Shown here piece after piece: positions 10,055-20,673 of a DNA stretch of 64,000 nucleotides. Each line of letters starts with the position of its first letter. Positions within the stretch are counted from its first letter, which is position 1. The notes beneath the pieces were generated by a model. The model was not told the origin of the DNA and did no database searches. It worked only from the letters and a program-made list of their open reading frames with translations. The position numbers were made by a program, and so were the translations under genes. The DNA comes from Agroathelia rolfsii (lineage: Eukaryota > Basidiomycota > Agaricomycetes > Amylocorticiales > Amylocorticiaceae). The DNA is taken from NCBI GenBank assembly GCA_018343915.1, contig JABRWF010000001.1, positions 744,001 to 808,000 on the forward strand. Reading direction: 5' to 3'.

Positions 10055-11544
10055 ATCTGGTCCTTTAAGGCGGCGATGGCGGCAGCCTGCTCCTCCATGA
10101 TCTGCATTACATGGTCTGGAACCATATATGTTGGAGGGCTCGTAGGCGGGGGCAAGACTACAGGAGCGGTGGCCGCAGCTGCAGGTTGGATTGATGCTGA
10201 GACGGAAGCCTGACCTTGGGGTACAAAGGGTCTAGGCTTATATCCCAGCAGAGGGCAACAATGCTTTGGGTGACCCAACTGACCACAGTGGAAGCACTGA
10301 GCCTTTGACCAATCCCTAGGTGGGAATGATGGTCTACCCTGGAACGAGGGTTGACTAGAAGAAGGTGCTGCAATCTGTGCTGCGTTGATAGAGATCAGGT
10401 TGGTTGATGACCCGGCTACAGGAATCCGAGGCCGCCACGTATCTTGCCATAATCCTGCTGATCATAGGCCTTGCTCCGCATGTAATGCAGCATCCATAGC
10501 CTTTTGGACCGTTTCCAGATTAGATTGGTCCCATCCACCAAGTACGTTACGGATCTTGGGGTTTAATCCGTCTAAGAACTGCATATGCCAATCCTCCTCT
10601 GACAGGTCTGTCTATTGGGCAGTAGACCAGAAGTTGGTGATGTAATCTTGGGTGCTGCGCGACCCCTGCTTCAGATTCTTCATCTTGTCCAAAGCTGACC
10701 TTTTGTAGTCCCACGACCCGTAAAGACCTCGAAAGGCTTTGTAGAAGTCATTAAAAACAAAAGGGGATTCTCTTTTGACTTCTCCTTCCTCCTCCTCTTT
10801 GATCATGTCGGACCATTTCTCTGACCATCTTCTTGGGCCTCCCTCCAACAGTGAGATGAGCAACCTGCCCTTGTTGCGATCCAAACTATATAGCGTAGGA
10901 TTCAATCCTAGATAGTTTTCAAACCCTAGGATAAAATCCTTGTACTTTTCACGGTTGCCCGTGAACTTCGAAGGTTCTTTTCCTCTCTCCTTTGTTGAGG
11001 CCACTGCAACGACCTGAGGAGCAGGTGTTGGGGCAGGGGCAGGCGTAGGTGCTGGTCTATCAGCAATTTCGACCAATTTTCGTTGCGTCTTGGTCATGTG
11101 ACGCATCATCTCTGTAGTTTGGCGTTGCATCTCGAGCATTTGGCCCATAAACTGCTTGAATCCAGACATAGTAGGTGAAGGAGGGCGGGTGACAGCGGGG
11201 GTACGAGTTCGTGGAGTGGGAATGGGAGTGCGGATTCTTGGAGTTACAGCAGGTGTGGGTACGTGTGAGCAAGTACGAGAGGCAATGAGTTCTGGGGCTG
11301 GTTCAGGTTCTTGATATTTGGAAGGGGAGGGGTAGGTCTCTTCCTCAGGTTCCTCCTCCTCATCTTCTTCCTCCTTGGATTCTTTGGGTGATGCGGATTT
11401 AGGGGGGGAAGGAACTTTTGGTGGCGTAGGTACTTTTGGGGGCTGAGAGAAGGTTGGTTGAGGAGTGGGTGCGGATACGGAGGGTCGGGCGGAGGTCTTA
11501 GTGGCGGGTTGTGCGGGAGCCTTTCCTTTTCTGGATTGGCTCAT
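10042..11544 (-). pseudogene. E1 gag (decayed)
   Basis: Starts at ATG 11544 with SQSRKGKAPAQP, conserved in all A elements. The N-terminal third is rich in Pro, Ser and acidic residues. Then comes a capsid-like region (YKDFILGFENYLGLNP, GPRRWSEKWSDM) and a CCHC zinc knuckle CFHCGQLGHPKHCC near 10285 for RNA binding. It ends QMGFS with TGA at 10042-10044. An in-frame stop near 10613 separates the capsid part from the knuckle, and the frame is further interrupted near 10375-10470. Gag would form the particle that packages element RNA. Confidence 0.9.
10048..10054 (-). promoter_or_regulatory. Minus-one frameshift heptamer at E1 gag-pol junction
   Basis: On the minus strand the gag codons read ATG GGT TTT TCT TGA. 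The heptamer G-GGT-TTT fits X-XXY-YYZ, and slipping by minus one continues directly into pol (TTC TTG AGG). The same site is kept in E2, E3 and E6. Confidence 0.7.
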
Positions 11545-11958
11545 AAACAGTGGAGCAGAGGCTCAACACACAGATTTGTCTTCTTCAAAACAAGGCGGTA
11601 AGCCGACCACCTTCTGGTAACGTAATAAAAAATGTATGGTAAAAATGCGCACGAAAACTAAGCAGTTTTGCACCTAAAGAGGTGTCCCTAGAAGCAGTGG
11701 ACTAACTCCACACTAGCGCCTTTGGGTAATGACACAAGTTTTCCCTGGAAGTGCAGGTACTAATGAGCCAAAATCAAAATAGGTTGAATAGAGAGGTTTA
11801 TTTCTCTACCAATTGCTTCCACAAATAGTTCGAAGTTTTTGTGTGTTTACAAATGAGAAAATAAAAGAATTCCTTGGCTTATGCTATTTTGCAGATATCT
11901 GGAACTGCACACCTGGAGCTAAGGCTCAATGGGTGGTTTAGGTATAGCTTCAACCTAA
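11545..11958 (-). other. E1 leader with self-priming site
   Basis: These 414 bp between 5' LTR and gag are conserved in E3, E4 and E6. AGCTTCAACCT at 11946-11956, two bases from the LTR, corresponds to the primer site AGCTTCGACCT with one CpG to CpA change. No gene is seen. Confidence 0.7.
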
Positions 11959-12975
11959 TGTCAAGGCTTACACGCTTGACTTTACCAAAAGACACAACCC
12001 ACTTGTAAGGTGCGTGGGCGGGCTGTAAAGCCGGGTTTTACGTGTATGACTTGTTTGGTAATTTTATTCAGACACCCACGTGCTCCCGTTGCTACCTTTC
12101 ATAATAGTATACTTATAATCCCTACTTTGCTAAGATTGTGGTCAGTACTCTAGCCAGGGGCTTTCCGTGTACTCTCTTTGTGTCAAATAGGTTTTAGAAG
12201 TATTTCTTACTGAGGATAGGCGGCTTAGCCCTCCGTAGTCTACGTAATGTCTGCTAGGACTTATTACTGCCTAGGCCTAAATGAATAAGGCTTTGTATCA
12301 CGTGCAAGTGCCTCTGTGTATTGAGGACTTATGGACTTATTGCCTCCTGGTACTAAGGCCTACTTATACGCTTACTAAGCTGCCCTATAGGCCTTACACT
12401 TAATAAGAAAAGGGGGGAAAGGGTAAAGAGGGGGAGTGGGCTAGGACGGATATAAGCCTAAAGGCGAAATATATTAGCTTTTATGTAAATAAACAAGAGG
12501 GGAGGTGCCCTTACCTGAAGGCAAAAAGGTCGAAGCTAAGGTTCAGGTAAGGGCTACATACTTGTATTTATACATAAAATGAAGGGCCCATGCACAGCCC
12601 TGATGGTCTATGCGCAACGGGGTTCATAAGCGGAAATGACTAGAATGCAGGGGCAGTGCTTTGTTCCTAAGTCCGATGAGCAACCGATTGGAATGATGAG
12701 TCTAGTACTCCTTAGTAATTGCACAGTGATCGGAACGACCCTGGTTCCTGAGTCTAGACCTTTTGATGAAAAAGAATAGTCTAGACTCCGCCTTCCTAAT
12801 ATACTCTTGTCATGAGCACTCCTGTCACGTGGGGCTAACACAGCCAGTCACACCCACGTCAAGATGTCGCCTGCAAGGTATTTTGTTCATATCTTAATAA
12901 ATAAAAATCGTAAAAATACAAGAAAAATATGTACATGTTCGTAAGAAAACGGCAAAAAATATCCAACTTATAACA
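11959..12975 (-). repeat. E1 5' LTR
   Basis: Pairs with 5461-6477. On the minus strand it contains the TATA box, AGCTTCGACCT, the 13-bp hairpin arms around 12510-12560 and the candidate mini-intron. Confidence 0.93.
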
Positions 12976-12985
12976 AAGGGGTTAA

Positions 12986-14711
12986 TGTCATGGGTACACT
13001 CCTTTGTTAAGGGATCACTCTTGACTATGCGGAGATAATCAAAAATAAGCTCCTAACACTTAGCAAAGTACCTAAGACTCAAGTTTTCCTACACTACACA
13101 AACCCCTATATCTATTGGGGGGGGTAAGGGTACTCTGCTTATGTCTTACGAAGCTTCCGGAGACTTAAACCGGAGGAGAGCGGAGACTCCGGAGGTTCCG
13201 ATTCACGTGTCATGCATCCTAACTAAATAATCTAGGGAATTTCACCCTACTAAGTGAGATGAGAAGTACGCTAAGACGCTGGGCTAGGCCCAGAGGTTAG
13301 TGAACCCTGAAGGCAAAGTTTTATTAGTAATCTACTTTAATGAAGTACAACCTGAATACTTGCCTGAAGGCGAAGAGGTCAAAGCTGGCCTTTCAGGACA
13401 AGTTACACACACTACTTATACTACTACAAAAGCTCTGCGCTAGTTCCGATGTGGAGACAAGAGATAGAGAAAGTAGAATATGCAGGGGAAGACCTTTTCC
13501 CTAACTCCGACGGGCAGCCATGTGGAGATACAACACCTTGCGGAAGCTCTGCGCTCAGGAGCGGAGCTCCTCAAGAGTTGCGGAGCCGGAGCTCGGAGAT
13601 ATGTAGCGGAACCAGTATCCGTTAGGAGTCGGTCAGTGATCGGAGGTTTGTACTCCGGAGTTGTGTGGAATGATGAACAGGAAACGCACAACTCACGATT
13701 ACTCCTGTAGCGTGCAGCTTAGTCACATGAGGGCCAATCATAGGACCGCTCACTGCCTATAGACCACGCTCTTAGGGTAATAAAAGAAAATGAAAAGAAA
13801 AGAAAAGAAATATAATACATTGTTTGAATAATAACAAAAAATTTATAGTACAAAAGTCCAACTCATAACATCCTTGACTTGATGAAATTGTAGGTTAACA
13901 TCCACAAACAACTTCAAGTGCAACAAGTGCCCTTCTTAACACTAAATATATTGAAGTACCCTATATGCAAGTTTTCCCACAGATAGCATGGCCTTAATTC
14001 TATTGAAGGCGCACCCAGGTACTTTCTTATCTTACATATACTTGATGCTCTTTTATGTTCACGCACACACATTTAGGGGATTTTCACTACCTATAAGTAG
14101 GGAGATAGGGAGAGAGAGAAAGGGGAAAAAGCTAGGAACCTAGCTCTAGGCCAATAGAATATACCCTGAAGGCGAAGATTTTTATTAGTAATCTATATAA
14201 GAGAATACAACCTGGGGTTTACTTGCCTAAAGGTGAAGAGGTTGAAGCTGAGCTTTTCAGGACAAGTTATATACACTATTTATACTAATATTGAATGGTC
14301 TGTGCGCAGCATGGATGGTCTATGCGCAGAGGGAAATAGAAGTATGAATGTGGCAATATAGGGGGAGAACATTTAGCCTAACTCCACCGGGCATCTGCAT
14401 AGAGATCCATTTCTGGATCAGTACCAGTAACTGTTAGGAATAGTTTAAGAAAGGAAGGCTGTGTTTCTAGGCTGTGCATGATGGTGAAAATAGAAGTATG
14501 CGCAGCCCCAAGATTACTCCTGTGACATGCGGCTTGGAACACGTGAGGGCCAATCACATGATCACTGCACTGCCCACAGACCACGCCCTAAAGGGTAATT
14601 TTATAAGAAAAATAACAGAAAAGAAAAGAAAATGCAATAGCTAATTAAATAATAGTCCAAATAATACAAGAAAATAACCGAAAAATTGGCGAAAATTGCC
14701 TTCTTATGATA
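12986..14711 (-). mobile_element. Family F solo LTR, TSD GTTAA, holding a B solo LTR
   Basis: Starts TGTCATGGGTACACTCC, ends CCTTCTTATGATA, and is flanked by GTTAA at 12981-12985 and 14712-14716. Without the nested B LTR it is 855 bp, close to the 849- and 837-bp F copies at 45565 and 50022. No internal region is present. Confidence 0.93.
13005..13870 (-). mobile_element. Family B solo LTR, TSD TCCTT
   Basis: 866 bp from TGTTAAGGGATCACTC to CCAACTCATAACA, flanked by TCCTT at 13000-13004 and 13871-13875. On the minus strand the candidate intron here has CAG|GCAAGT and a yeast-like TACTAAT branch box. Confidence 0.94.
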
Positions 14712-14716
14712 GTTAA

Positions 14717-15926
14717 CCCAAGGAAAGGAAATGTTAACACATCAAAGATGTGGGAGGGAAGGCCAGTCCTAGCAAAGGATGCAAGAATGCAAAAAACAAG
14801 AAACAGGCCAATAAGGGTAAAAGAAACATCAAAGATGAAAATAAGGGGAAACATGGCAGAGACACAGTAGGAAGGAAGAATAGAATGTTGAAAAACAAAC
14901 AAAATGAATAGGTTAGAATGTAACCTTTGATGGGCAAAGTGCCTGGTGCTAAGGATAATGTGACAGGCTTGCTCCTGGAACAGGCGATGTGTATAGTAAA
15001 CCTCTTGGAGGCTGCGGCATGAAGAGACAGATAGTACAAAGACTGAAAAGATGGGCAACAATGCTATGAAGCATCGAAGGATGGGCAACAATGCTAATGA
15101 GTATTAAAGGGATAGGTGTCAACACTGGAAAGTGCTGGAGGTGGGCAACATGCAAAAAAATCCAATTGGAGATTGCGGCAAATGTTAATTGCTCTATCAG
15201 TACTCATAAGGCCAGTACAAAGCACTCCCTCTGATTTGGTGACTAGCAAAGTGCGTTGCATAGGCTGGTCTACCTAGTGGTATGTGGCTTGCCAAAAGGC
15301 CTAAGAGCAGAGACAAGAATAAAAGAGAAATGTGCAAACCCAAAAGAAAGTCTGACACAAAGGATGGACAGTCTGAGGACTGGGAGGACAGGTGACAACG
15401 GTGATAAGGCATTGAAGGATTGGGCAACAACGCTGACAAGTGCTGAAGGAAATGGGCAATAACACTGGAAGTGCCAAAGGGATGGGCAACAATGTTGGGG
15501 AATGCTAAAGAGCAGGTGCAAGGTGGGAAGAGAAAGTGGAAACAAAGTAATAAACGGATAAGTGGGGATGGCAGTGGGAGTGTATCCCCCTACTCAGTGG
15601 ATGTCCCATTCATCCATGATAAATATTGGGCAAGGTATACAACAGAGACAGGAAGATCATAAGCATCTTTGACATGGTGCCACAACAACATCATTGTGAT
15701 GGTAGGCTATACTGTTGTAGAGCTACAAAAACCAAAGACCATTGTTAGGTGGCTTTATAAAGGCCGGGGGGTCTTGCGCACATGGGTGCCATACGTTGTT
15801 TGAAGATTTCAGTCGCAATAATTTACTTCATGCTCTGAGCTCCAATGTGTGCTATATGAGATGAGTAATGTGTGCGTCGTAGGCTTCGGCGAACCAGGGT
15901 GGGAGCTAGCTAGGCTTGGGGGGTAC
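14717..15926. other. Unassigned region with degenerate minisatellite
   Basis: No continuous coding frame is recognised. From 15051 to 15150 and from 15385 to 15510, units resembling ATGGGCAACAATGCT plus a GAAGG-type tail recur roughly every 30 bp (15051, 15081, 15114, 15141, then near 15390, 15422, 15452 and 15482). The rest is purine-rich on the plus strand. Its origin is unknown; it could be a decayed element. Confidence 0.45.
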
Positions 15927-16051
15927 TGTCAATACCAAGGAGTGAAAAATAATGTCGATTAGGAACCTCGGCATCAAGCGTTCAGAACCTGATGAAAAGG
16001 TCATTTTGGAGATTATGGCATGCATGCGTAGCAATACAAGTATTCTACAGT
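15918..16051 (+). repeat. Possible 3' end of a plus-sense LTR element
   Basis: GGGGGGTAC directly before TGTCAATACC at 15927 resembles a polypurine tract abutting an LTR start. No partner copy is in the window, so this is weak. Confidence 0.25.
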
Positions 16052-16063
16052 GTGTGAGAAAAG

Positions 16064-16215
16064 CGAGCCAGCCAGTAATAAGTCAAAAGTAAGATTGCAT
16101 TACGCTTGTCCTTATACTTGGACGCAGTATGTGGACAAACGGATAAAGTAACTACTACAAAAATCCATAGCTACATACTATAGTCACGCTCCACATGACT
16201 GTGACTCTGTCACTC
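16064..16215. repeat. Family-C-like LTR fragment
   Basis: GAGCCAGCCAG, the TATACTTGGACGC segment, AAGTAACTACTACAAAAATCC and TCACGCTCCACATGACTGTGACT follow the 205-bp C LTRs in order. It is cut by the start of the G LTR at 16216. Confidence 0.6.
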
Positions 16216-16836
16216 TGTCACACGCCGCTCCCAGAACATCAACTCCGGGACTAATCTCTGCACCATGCTAGCTCCACGCTCCGATTCCCGCGCTAGCTTG
16301 GGCGGAACTCCGGAGTCCTGTGCTCCGCTCCCTCCTGTCGGAACCTCCGCCGTTTCCCACTGTTTCGATCACTTCATTCTGCATTTTGCCTTCCATTCCA
16401 CTGTCCCTTTTTCCCATATGGCCTCCTGTCCCTTGTCCCTTATTTCCATATGTATCCTTTTTGTCTTCCAGTTTTCTTTTGTATGATTCACTCCATTCTG
16501 TAACTTTCGGCCGATTGGCCTTACCCCTTTCCTCTGAGTATGCTCCTAGAACAGTTTAGTATAAATACAATGCCTTGCATGTACTTAGTTACTCAGTTCG
16601 GAAATCGACTAAACTTCCCAACCTCCTCCTTGTGCGATTCTCCCTCTCCACTGGACCGTGACTAGTCAAGGGCCTGACACATAAGTCTTGGCCAAGTCTG
16701 GTGCTCTCCGTAATATCTGCTCACCCATCCTTCCGCTTCATCACACATACCCCTGCGCTCCTCCGGACCTCCGCCCTCCGCCATCCGATACCTCCGCACT
16801 GTTCTGCCGGAACTCTGCCTCTGTATGTGTTTGACA
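16216..16836 (+). repeat. G LTR in plus sense
   Basis: Runs TGTCACACGCCGC to TGTGTTTGACA. It is the reverse complement of 20052-20673 with scattered differences. Its promoter reads on the plus strand, opposite to gag-pol. Confidence 0.88.
16560..16605 (+). promoter_or_regulatory. G LTR TATA box and predicted transcript start
   Basis: TATAAATA at 16560-16567 lies 35 bp upstream of AGTTCGGAAAT (16595-16605). The 11-mer is complementary to ATTTCCGAACT, which on the minus strand begins two bases after the 5' LTR (plus-strand 20039-20049). The geometry is the same as in families A and B with a different sequence. Confidence 0.65.
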
Positions 16837-17954
16837 GGTTCCCAGTGAGTAAGGATCAGAGCTGAAGTGAAAGCGTGCTTGAGAGACTCGAAAGCAGCGC
16901 GGCAATCATCGTCGAAGTTCCAAGGGGCATCTTTGCAGGTGAGTCAAGTCAAGGGGTGGACAATCTCGGAATAGCCATTGATGAACCGGCGGTAGAAATT
17001 GGCAAATCCAAGGAAAGACTGGATGTCTTTTACCTTACGCGGTTCTAGCCAGTCCTGGATGGCTTGAACTTTGGACTTGTCCATTGTGAGTCCGTTCGGA
17101 GACAAGATATACCCTAAGTACTTGACAGTGTCCACACCAAATAGACACTTATCCGCACGGGCATACAGACCATGTTTGCGGAGTCTCCGCAGGACTTCGC
17201 GGACCTGGTCCTTATGTTTGTCAGGGTCATCGGAATAGATGAGGATGTCGTCGAGGTACACAATTACACAGACATCCAGGAGATCGGAAAAGATGTCATT
17301 CATAAATCTCTGGAAAGCTGCAGGCGTGTTTGTAACACTAAAGGGCATAACTTGCCACTCAAATGATCCATAGTGAGTGCGGAAAGCTGTTTTCCATTTG
17401 TTGCCTTTGGCAATGCGAACGAGATGGTAGGCATGTCAAAGGTCAATCTTGGTGTAGAGACAGGCCTTCCGTGGAGCATCAAGGAGATTGGAGATCAGCG
17501 GCAGTGGGTAGCGGTCCTTCTTGGAGATCCGGTTGAGGCCACGGAAATCCACGCACAAGTGTAGGGATCCATCCTTTTTCTTGACAAATAGCACCGGAGC
17601 TCCGTGAGCAGATGTTGATAGGCGAATGAATCCGGTGTGGATGTTTTCGTCAATGAAGGTACGGAGGGCCTTGAGTTCCGGTGGAGAGAGGGAGTAGATG
17701 GGACCGAGTGGGGGAGCTGTGCCATCTTCGAGCTCAATCCGGAGGTCGTACGGCCTGTAAGGTGCCAGGGACTCGGACTTGGACTCGCTGAAAACATTGG
17801 CAAAATCGAGGTACTTGTCAGGGAGGGAAGGATGGTCAGTGGGTTCCGAGGCAGTAGCAGAGCGTCCGTGGACCGAAAGGTCGGAGGGATTGAGAGCATA
17901 CACCGCAGACGAGTCAGCACAGCAGGCCCGGAGAAAGGCCGGCGCACTGACCAG

Positions 17955-18170
17955 TGAGACAGAAACAGGGGGCGGAGACGGAGACGGGGACGGAGACGGA
18001 GACGGATGCAGAGGCAAAGGCTGGGACGGAGACGGAGACGGATGCAGAGGCAAAGGCTGGGACGGAGACGGATGCAGAGGCGAAGACTGAGACGGCGACG
18101 GAGGCGGAGATGGAGATGGAGGCAGAGACGGAGACGGAGGCAGGGGTGGAGACGGAGATAAAGACGTCGT
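17955..18170 (-). repeat. Coding minisatellite in G pol linker
   Basis: On the plus strand GGAGAC hexamers and a longer unit containing GATGCAGAGGCAAAGGCTGG repeat. On the coding strand they encode alternating Pro and Ser with LPLHPSP variants between protease and RT. Confidence 0.8.
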
Positions 18171-18703
18171 GCGGGGTGTGGATTCTGGGGGTGGAGGTAG
18201 TGATGGCAAAGGAGCCGGAACCTCTGGCGTAGACCACTTAGAGTCTTCCGAATTGAACGAGATACTGCCCTGAGCCCAGTTAATTGACGGATTATATCGG
18301 GCAAGCCAGTTGTGTCCTAAAACGGTGGAGCATGAGGGGTCCAACGGAGTAACGTAGAAGGTTAGTGTATGTAAATAGCCAGAAGGGAGACAAAGCGGAA
18401 GGGAAACAGATTGAGAAATAGTACAAGAGCTACTACCATCAAATAAACAAAGTTTAATTGGAGAAGTTAAAGAAGTAGGTAGGGAATATTTAGAGACAAA
18501 CACAGAGTCCAAAAAACAATGAGACGAACCAGAGTCAATGAGCGCAGAAAAAGAAATTTTATTGTTTTCAACAAGTGGGGAAGTACATGATAATGTAAGC
18601 GAATGTGAGGAGAGTATAGTAAAAGCGTTCAATTTGACTCCGGATGGTGCGCGGTAATTGCCTGGGCAACTCGTCGCCCGCGCAGGACTATCCGAGTTAC
18701 CTG

Positions 18704-20017
18704 TTATTTTAACTGGTCGGTGGAGGCATCGGATTCCTGGTCAGGACTAGCATTGGAGGCGCGAGCTTTGATGGATAAGGCGCGTTTCCAGCAATCTTTC
18801 ACCACATGTCCAGCATTTCCACAGAATAGGCAGAGGTTGTTGGTGATGCGGCGTTGACGCTCGTCTGCTGTGAGCTTTCCGTCGGAGCCTAAGCTAAGAG
18901 GGGGTTTAGCGGAGTGGGATAGGGTGCCGGACATTTTGCTGTCGGGTTTTGCGGAGGTGGTCGGCGCGGTGGACGTCCTGTTCTGCAAAGCTACCAAGGC
19001 TGAAGGCTGGCTCTTGCTGGGTATGGAGGCGGAGGAGGAGCTGGAGGACCGGCTGCGCTGTGAAAGTTCGCTCTTCCGCTCCCAGTATCGTGCATCGAGG
19101 GCCATAGCCTAAATGCGGAGGTCGACGAGGCGCGTCGGCTTTCCACCTTGGAGGTTGCAGAGAGCATCCTGAAGGCAGTCCGGAAGTCCAAGGTAGAAAC
19201 GTCGGGCCAGTGCGCGTTCGCCCTATTGAGCCAGGGTGGCCCAATGGTTGAACTGGACAATGTAGGGCTGAATGCGCTGGTTGTCTTTCATGGCAAGGGA
19301 TTCCAGGGCAGACTTGGCTTCTTCAATGGGCCGATATGGGCCAAAATTGAGGCGGAGCTCCTCCTTGAATGCGCTGTAGGTGGACATCCAGGCGGGAGGA
19401 ACATCGCCAATGGGATCGAGGATGTGTGGCTCAAACTAGTCAAGGGCTGTACCAGTCATGTGGGAGATCATGTAAATGACCTTGCGCAAGTTGCTGAGGA
19501 AGTCCCGGGGGCGATCCCGGAAATTGAGCTCGCCTTGGAAAAGGAAGGAGCGGAGCTTCTCAGGGTGGAGCCCATCGAAAATTTCCGGGGCCGGAATTTT
19601 GGAACCACGAGAGGCAGGCAGAGACGCAGAGGAAGCGAGGGCAGTGGCAAAAGATTGCATCATCCAATTGAAAAAATCGTCCATGGATGGAGGGCTACCG
19701 GAGGACAATGGTTGAGTCTGAGGGTTGCCAGAAGGAGGTTAGAGAGGAGGATCTTCAAGTTGGTCTTCAACCTCATCAGCATCTTCAAAATCGCTGTCTC
19801 CCGGCTGCACCGTAGCTTGGTCGCTACCGCCGGAGGCCGTAGAGAGGGTTCTTGAGGCAGCTTGTGAGGCTGAGTCCAGCGGTGAGGGGAAGGAAGAAGA
19901 AGCGGATGGAGACGGAGAGAAGCCACCAGTTGTGCCTTCGAAACCAGTGAAGTCCCCGCCCGCTGGAGGTCCAGCAGGGATGAAACATCCGAACTTGTCA
20001 CGGGGGCGATTGGACAT
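18704..20017 (-). pseudogene. G gag (decayed)
   Basis: The first true ATG is at 20017, only about 35 bp from the 5' LTR (MSNRPRDKF...). A Ser/Gly/acidic N-terminus is followed by a capsid-like region (FFNWMMQSF, FDGLHPEKLRSF, FSALKEE-like segments) and a CCHC knuckle CLFCGNAGHVVKDC near 18800. Four in-frame stops interrupt it, near 19739, 19436, 19227 and 19110. The natural stop TAA at 18704-18706 follows G-TTA-AAA. Confidence 0.85.
18707..18713 (-). promoter_or_regulatory. Candidate minus-one frameshift site in G
   Basis: Gag codons read CAG TTA AAA TAA. Pol continues in the minus-one frame (GTT AAA ATA ACA GGT). G-TTA-AAA resembles the G-UUA-AAC class of slippery heptamers. Confidence 0.5.
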
Positions 20018-20038
20018 GGGGTGCAACTAGACAAGTGT

Positions 20039-20049
20039 AGTTCGGAAAT
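20039..20049 (-). promoter_or_regulatory. G primer-binding site (self-priming)
   Basis: Plus-strand AGTTCGGAAAT is identical to the 11-mer 35 bp after the TATA box in the G LTR, so the RNA can fold back and prime here. It lies two bases from the LTR end at 20052. Confidence 0.65.
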
Positions 20050-20051
20050 AC

Positions 20052-20673
20052 TGTCAAACACATGCAGAGGCGGAGCTCCGGAGAAGCAGTGCGGAGGTAT
20101 CAGAGGGCGGAGGGCGGAGGTCCGGAGGAGCGCAGGGGTAGGTGTAATGAAGCGGGAGGAATGGGTGAGCAGATTATTGCGGAGAACACCGGACTTGGCC
20201 AAGACTTATGTGTCAGGCCCTTGACTAGTCATGGTCCAGTGGAGAGGGAGAATTGCGTGGGGAGGAGATTGGGAAGTTTAGTCAATTTCCGAACTGAGTA
20301 GCTAAGTACATGCAAGGTATCGTATTTATACTAAATTGTTCTAGGAGCGTACTCAGAGGGAAGGGTAAGGTCAATCGGCCGAAAGGTACAGAATGGAGTG
20401 AGTTATACAAAAAGAAACTGAAAGACAAAAGGATACATGTGGAAACGAGGGATAAGGGCAAAAAGCCATATGGGAAAGGGACAATGGAATGGAAGACAAA
20501 ATGCAGAATGGAGTGATCGGAACAGTGGAAAAGGTCCGGCGGAGATTTGCACAGGAGAGGACGGAGTACCGGACTCTGGAGTTCCGCCCAAGCTAGTACG
20601 GGAAGTGGGGCATGGGGCTAGCCTGGTGCGGAGGTTGGTTCCGGAGTTGGTGTTCTGGGAGCAGCACGTGACA
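20052..20673 (-). repeat. G 5' LTR (minus sense)
   Basis: Runs TGTCAAACACATGC to GCAGCACGTGACA. It contains the complementary TATA box and 11-mer around 20300-20335 on the minus strand. Confidence 0.88.

Larger units (their letters stand above)
5461..12975 (-). mobile_element. E1: full-length family A Ty3/gypsy chromodomain retrotransposon
   Basis: Two 1017-bp LTRs (5461-6477 and 11959-12975) flank gag and pol on the minus strand. Order in the element's own sense: 5' LTR (right), leader with primer site, gag, pol, polypurine tract, 3' LTR (left). The polypurine tract is complementary to TTACCCCCTTCTC at 6478-6490. The flanking pentamers differ (AGTAC at 5456-5460, AAGGG at 12976-12980), so no TSD survives. 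Gag and pol carry many nonsense codons, mostly CGA to TGA or TGG to TAG. It is a dead element. Confidence 0.93.
16837..18713 (-). pseudogene. G pol: protease and RT, truncated in RNase H
   Basis: Pol is in the minus-one frame relative to gag. The protease carries IDSGSSHCF near 18530. A Pro/Ser-rich linker of about 70 residues follows, encoded by a GGAGAC-type minisatellite. The RT begins near PYRPYDLRIEL; VKKKDGS and FRGLNRI precede the catalytic [12 protein letters not shown] near 17240, and the thumb region reads [12 protein letters not shown]. Stops occur near 17436 (after YTKIDL) and near 16944 (after VHPLT). The frame then meets the inverted LTR. RNase H and integrase are absent, so the protein could not complete retrotransposition. 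Confidence 0.88.
16216..20673 (-). mobile_element. G: truncated Ty3/gypsy element with LTRs in inverted orientation
   Basis: Gag and 5' pol lie on the minus strand between two 621-622-bp LTRs, but the LTRs are reverse complements of each other rather than direct repeats. Pol ends abruptly in early RNase H (about LTHWEP), directly at the left LTR, so RNase H, integrase and the polypurine tract are missing. The pentamer beyond each LTR's GACA-CAAACAC or CACGTGACA junction is GGTTC (16837-16841) or its complement GAACC (20674-20678). The element is distinct from A and B: it is GC-richer, has a different gag and a YLDD reverse transcriptase. Confidence 0.85.

Noticed and set aside
13440..13710. 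Frames in the B LTR with many Ser, Ala and Glu
   Set aside because: Repeated LTR sequence with stops at different places in each copy.
15256..15662. Two plus-strand frames of 63-68 codons near the minisatellite
   Set aside because: Short, with no homology I recognise and crossing repeat units in changing phase.
17495..18304. A 269-codon minus-strand frame and several Arg/Leu- or Glu/Thr-rich frames over the same stretch
   Set aside because: They are other frames of the G pol Pro/Ser minisatellite; the protease-RT frame has the recognisable motifs.
19148..19855. A 235-codon plus-strand frame
   Set aside because: It is antisense to G gag, shows no motif and overlaps the zinc-knuckle-bearing frame.
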